A stretch of DNA of 33,053 nt from an uncultured Bacteroidales bacterium. GTDB lineage: Bacteria; Bacteroidota; Bacteroidia; Bacteroidales; P3. The position numbers and the translations under genes were made by a program. A model generated the notes under the pieces. The model saw only the letters and a list, made by a program, of their open reading frames with translations. It had not been told where the DNA came from and ran no database searches. The first letter of the stretch is position 1. Each line of letters opens with the position of its first letter. Shown piece by piece: positions 30,996-33,053 of the stretch. The DNA is taken from contig CAMZFW010000006.1 in assembly GCA_947306225.1 (NCBI GenBank), forward strand, positions 1 through 33,053, read 5' to 3'.

Positions 30996-31817
30996 ATGAT
31001 GGAAGAGATTCAGAATATAGACCAGCCAGAGGGTATGCCAGAGGTAGAGGTAAAGGAGTTAATGCCCGAGACAGATGCCCCAGAGGAACAGCAGGAACAG
31101 GAGCAGACGGATGCTCCCGAGGATGCTTCTGAGGAGAAAAAACGTTTGAGTTTCGGCGATGTATGGAAGGTTTTGTGGGAGTTTCTGATAAAGAAGAAAC
31201 GCACGGTGTTGTTTATCGCGCTAGCATTGGTGGCTGTGCTGGTGGTAGTGTTTGTCATTTATAGGAACCAGGTGGGGAAGAACCGCTACGAGACATTGGT
31301 GCAGACCATCACCGAGATGAAGCGTATATCGGAGTTTTGCACGGCCAGCTATATTGGAGAGGTGATGATTCAGGACGAGGAGAAGCAGTTTTTGAACCGT
31401 AAGAATATTGTCTTGATAGTGCGGGGAAAGGTGCGAATGGGCTACGACCTCTCTAAGATGGAGACCGAGGTGGTGAACGACTCTACCATCAACCTGACAC
31501 TGCCTCAGGCGCAGGTGCTCGACATTATCACCAACCCGTCGGACGTTCGCATTTTTAACGAGAAGGGCAATTGGTCGCACGAGCGGGTCACTATAACCAA
31601 GAATGCGGCACGAGCTAAGTTGCTGGAACTGGTGATGGAGGATAATATGCTGGCCACGGCCGAGGATAACGGGAAACGACAGCTGGAGGCTATCTTTTCA
31701 TCGTTTGGTTTCAAGCATGTGAACATAGCCGTTGTGGTGGATTCGACGGGATGCCTGAACACAGAGATGGTGGGCGATTCGGTGTCTGAAAACGCCACGA
31801 CACTCTTCTCTCATTGA
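30996..31817 (+). CDS. DUF4230 family membrane protein
   Basis: This 273-residue protein starts with tandem ATGs (30996 or 30999). The first ~50 residues are very acidic and low-complexity (DAPEEQQEQEQTDAPEDASEEKKR), followed by one membrane segment (TVLFIALALVAVLVVVFVIY, about residues 69-88). The domain after it resembles the preceding gene: LVQTITEMKRISEFCTASY, NIVLIVRGKVRMGYDLSKMETEVV, INLTLPQAQVLDIITNPSDVRIF, AIFSSFGFKHVNIAVV. The DUF4230 domain is therefore predicted outside the cytoplasmic membrane, with an acidic cytosolic tail. Function unknown. The upstream neighbour is the lipoprotein form of the same family, separated by a structured repeat. Confidence 0.83.
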   Translation: MMEEIQNIDQPEGMPEVEVKELMPETDAPEEQQEQEQTDAPEDASEEKKRLSFGDVWKVLWEFLIKKKRTVLFIALALVAVLVVVFVIYRNQVGKNRYETLVQTITEMKRISEFCTASYIGEVMIQDEEKQFLNRKNIVLIVRGKVRMGYDLSKMETEVVNDSTINLTLPQAQVLDIITNPSDVRIFNEKGNWSHERVTITKNAARAKLLELVMEDNMLATAEDNGKRQLEAIFSSFGFKHVNIAVVVDSTGCLNTEMVGDSVSENATTLFSH

Positions 31818-31826
31818 GAACTTTTT

Positions 31827-31905
31827 TGAATGTGTTAATTCGTTAATGTGTTAATTCGTTAGTCAATGACTCACACATTAACGCATTCACACGCTAACAC
31901 ATTCA
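31827..31905. repeat. Imperfect palindrome of AATGTGTTAATTCGTTA words
   Basis: TGAATGTGTTA at 31827-31837 is the exact inverse of TAACACATTCA ending at 31905, and GTTAATGTGT pairs with ACACATTAAC inside. The left arm also holds two direct copies of AATGTGTTAATTCGTTA-like words. The same words appear at 30781-30826, 30938-30956 and 32050-32068, flanking the two structured elements. Confidence 0.65.
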
Positions 31906-32047
31906 GGAGAGTTCTATAAATCACCTCGAAGAGGTGAGATTATTAATAACACGGTACAAGCCGAAGGCGCAGTGCCGTGACATTCAAACATAAGGAAACT
32001 GCGTCCCGAAGGGACGCGACATATATACAGTATTTACAGAACCCACC
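31906..32047 (+). repeat. 142-bp structured element with three GAA-loop hairpins (element 2)
   Basis: GTTCTATAAAT (31911-31921) pairs with ATTTACAGAAC (32032-32042) at 10 of 11 positions, and GG/CC pair further out. Enclosed are TCACCTC-GAA-GAGGTGA (31921-31937), CACGGTAC/GTGCCGTG (31950-31979, one G.U pair, enclosing GCC-GAA-GGC), and GCGTCCC-GAA-GGGACGC (32001-32017). The outer stem resembles that of element 1, with GG...CC ends and a TTCTAnAAAt core. It fills most of the 31818-32134 gap upstream of sufB. Confidence 0.65.
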
Positions 32048-32098
32048 TTAGCGAATTAACACATTCAAATAATTCTCAATTATCAATTTATTTTGAGT

Positions 32099-32106
32099 AT
32101 CTTTGC
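32099..32106 (+). promoter_or_regulatory. -7 element (TATCTTTG) for sufB
   Basis: GAGTATCTTTGCAG matches TAnnTTTG and lies about 28 bases before the sufB ATG. Confidence 0.6.
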
Positions 32107-32134
32107 AGTTTGATTTAATTGAACAGACTTTATT

Positions 32135-33053
32135 ATGGCCGAAGATAACAATAGTATAATTCAAGAGGTTACAAACGAAGAGTATAAATGGGGTTTTGTG
32201 ACCGATATTGACACGGACACCATTGGCAAGGGGCTGAACGAGGATGTGGTGCGCCTGATCTCGAAGAAAAAGAACGAACCGGAATGGCTGTTGGAGTTCC
32301 GACTGAAGGCCTTCCGCAAATGGCAGACGATGAAGGAGCCCGACTGGGCACACCTGCAGTACGACAAGGTGGACTATCAGGACATTATCTACTATGCCGC
32401 CCCGAAGCAGCGCGAGCTGAAGAAGAGCCTCGACGAGGTGGATCCCGAGCTGTTGGCGACGTTCGACAAGCTGGGTATCCCCCTGCGTGAGCAGAAGCAG
32501 CTGGCAGGCGTGGCGTATGATGCCATTATGGACTCTGTGTCGGTGAAGACCACTTCGCAGAAGATGCTGGAGGAGAAAGGTATTCTGTTCTGCCCCATCA
32601 GTGAGGCGGTGCAGAAGTACCCCGATTTGGTGCGACAGTATCTGGGCTCAGTGGTGCCAATTGGCGACAACTTCTTTGCAGCGTTGAACTCGGCAGTGTT
32701 TAGCGACGGGTCGTTCTGCTATATCCCCAAGGGGGTGCGCTGCCCAATAGAGTTGTCGAGCTATTTCCGCATCAATGCCCGTGGCACAGGCCAGTTTGAG
32801 CGCACGCTGATTGTGGCGGATGAGGAGGCGTATGTAAGCTATATGGAAGGCTGCACCGCTCCGCAGCGCGATGAGAACCAGCTGCACGCCGCCATAGTTG
32901 AGATTGTGGCGCTGAAGGATGCCGAGGTGAAGTACAGCACGGTGCAGAACTGGTACCCCGGCGATAAGGAGGGCAAGGGCGGTATCTATAACTTTGTGAC
33001 CAAGCGCGGCATCTGCAAGGGGTCGCACAGCAAGATTTCGTGGACGCAGGTGG
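32135..33053 (+). CDS. sufB: Fe-S cluster assembly protein SufB, partial (C-terminus beyond window)
   Basis: This frame is not in the ORF track because it runs off the right edge. It starts at ATG 32135 ([22 protein letters not shown]) and gives 306 residues, roughly the first two thirds of a SufB. Recognised stretches are [84 protein letters not shown] and [28 protein letters not shown]. SufB is the scaffold of the SUF Fe-S assembly system, acting with SufC ATPase and SufD in the cytosol. sufC and sufD are commonly downstream in Bacteroidetes, which would be outside this window. It has its own -7 element. Confidence 0.96.
   Translation, partial: MAEDNNSIIQEVTNEEYKWGFVTDIDTDTIGKGLNEDVVRLISKKKNEPEWLLEFRLKAFRKWQTMKEPDWAHLQYDKVDYQDIIYYAAPKQRELKKSLDEVDPELLATFDKLGIPLREQKQLAGVAYDAIMDSVSVKTTSQKMLEEKGILFCPISEAVQKYPDLVRQYLGSVVPIGDNFFAALNSAVFSDGSFCYIPKGVRCPIELSSYFRINARGTGQFERTLIVADEEAYVSYMEGCTAPQRDENQLHAAIVEIVALKDAEVKYSTVQNWYPGDKEGKGGIYNFVTKRGICKGSHSKISWTQV

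Overview
The window looks like chromosomal DNA of a Bacteroidetes bacterium, most likely order Bacteroidales. The evidence is: many TAnnTTTG-type -7 promoter elements just upstream of genes with no clear Shine-Dalgarno sequence; two secreted proteins ending in a type IX secretion (T9SS) sorting domain; DUF4230, PorT-like barrel and SUMF1-type proteins; and a long form of P5C dehydrogenase. No rRNA, tRNA, CRISPR array, transposase or prophage was found. The ORF track misses three real genes: a partial SUMF1-type gene at the left edge, a 53-residue rubredoxin, and a partial sufB at the right edge.

Layout. 1-3.8 kb (minus): SUMF1-type exported protein (cut by the edge), a 105-bp imperfect palindrome, a UmuC-like Y-family polymerase and rubredoxin. 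4.2-12.4 kb (plus): an exported thioredoxin-fold protein without CXXC, then a 1054-aa TPR protein, an outer-membrane barrel and folC. 12.7-17.1 kb: a small lipoprotein (minus) divergent from P5C dehydrogenase, a PorT-like barrel and an S41 protease lipoprotein. 17.1-19.9 kb (minus): gap, fabG and a BtuF-like binding lipoprotein. 20.0-22.9 kb (plus): three tandem GT51 monofunctional transglycosylases. 22.9-26.2 kb (plus): xerD, DUF445, a T7-lysozyme-like amidase, and a fused MsrA/free-Met-R-sulfoxide reductase. 26.5-29.9 kb: a small conserved protein (minus), a broken exported ORF, and two T9SS cargo paralogues. 30.1-33.05 kb (plus): two DUF4230 genes and sufB.

Common themes are envelope biogenesis (transglycosylases, amidase, barrels, T9SS cargo), redox and iron-sulfur functions (rubredoxin, thioredoxin-fold protein, Msr fusion, SufB) and central metabolism (GAPDH, P5C dehydrogenase, FabG, FolC).

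The least explained material is intergenic. There is a family of 10-bp tandem arrays (two full copies behind a near-identical 65-bp leader, plus one degenerate copy). Two 72-bp arrays each hold eight 9-bp units of one consensus. Two related multi-stem elements flank the second DUF4230 gene, and several stem differences are G.U wobbles in the plus-strand RNA. A 29-bp intergenic repeat also occurs, in frame, inside folC. The most interesting protein-level observations are the diverging transglycosylase triplet and the MsrA-fRMsr fusion. All functions are read by eye from motifs; no database search was run.
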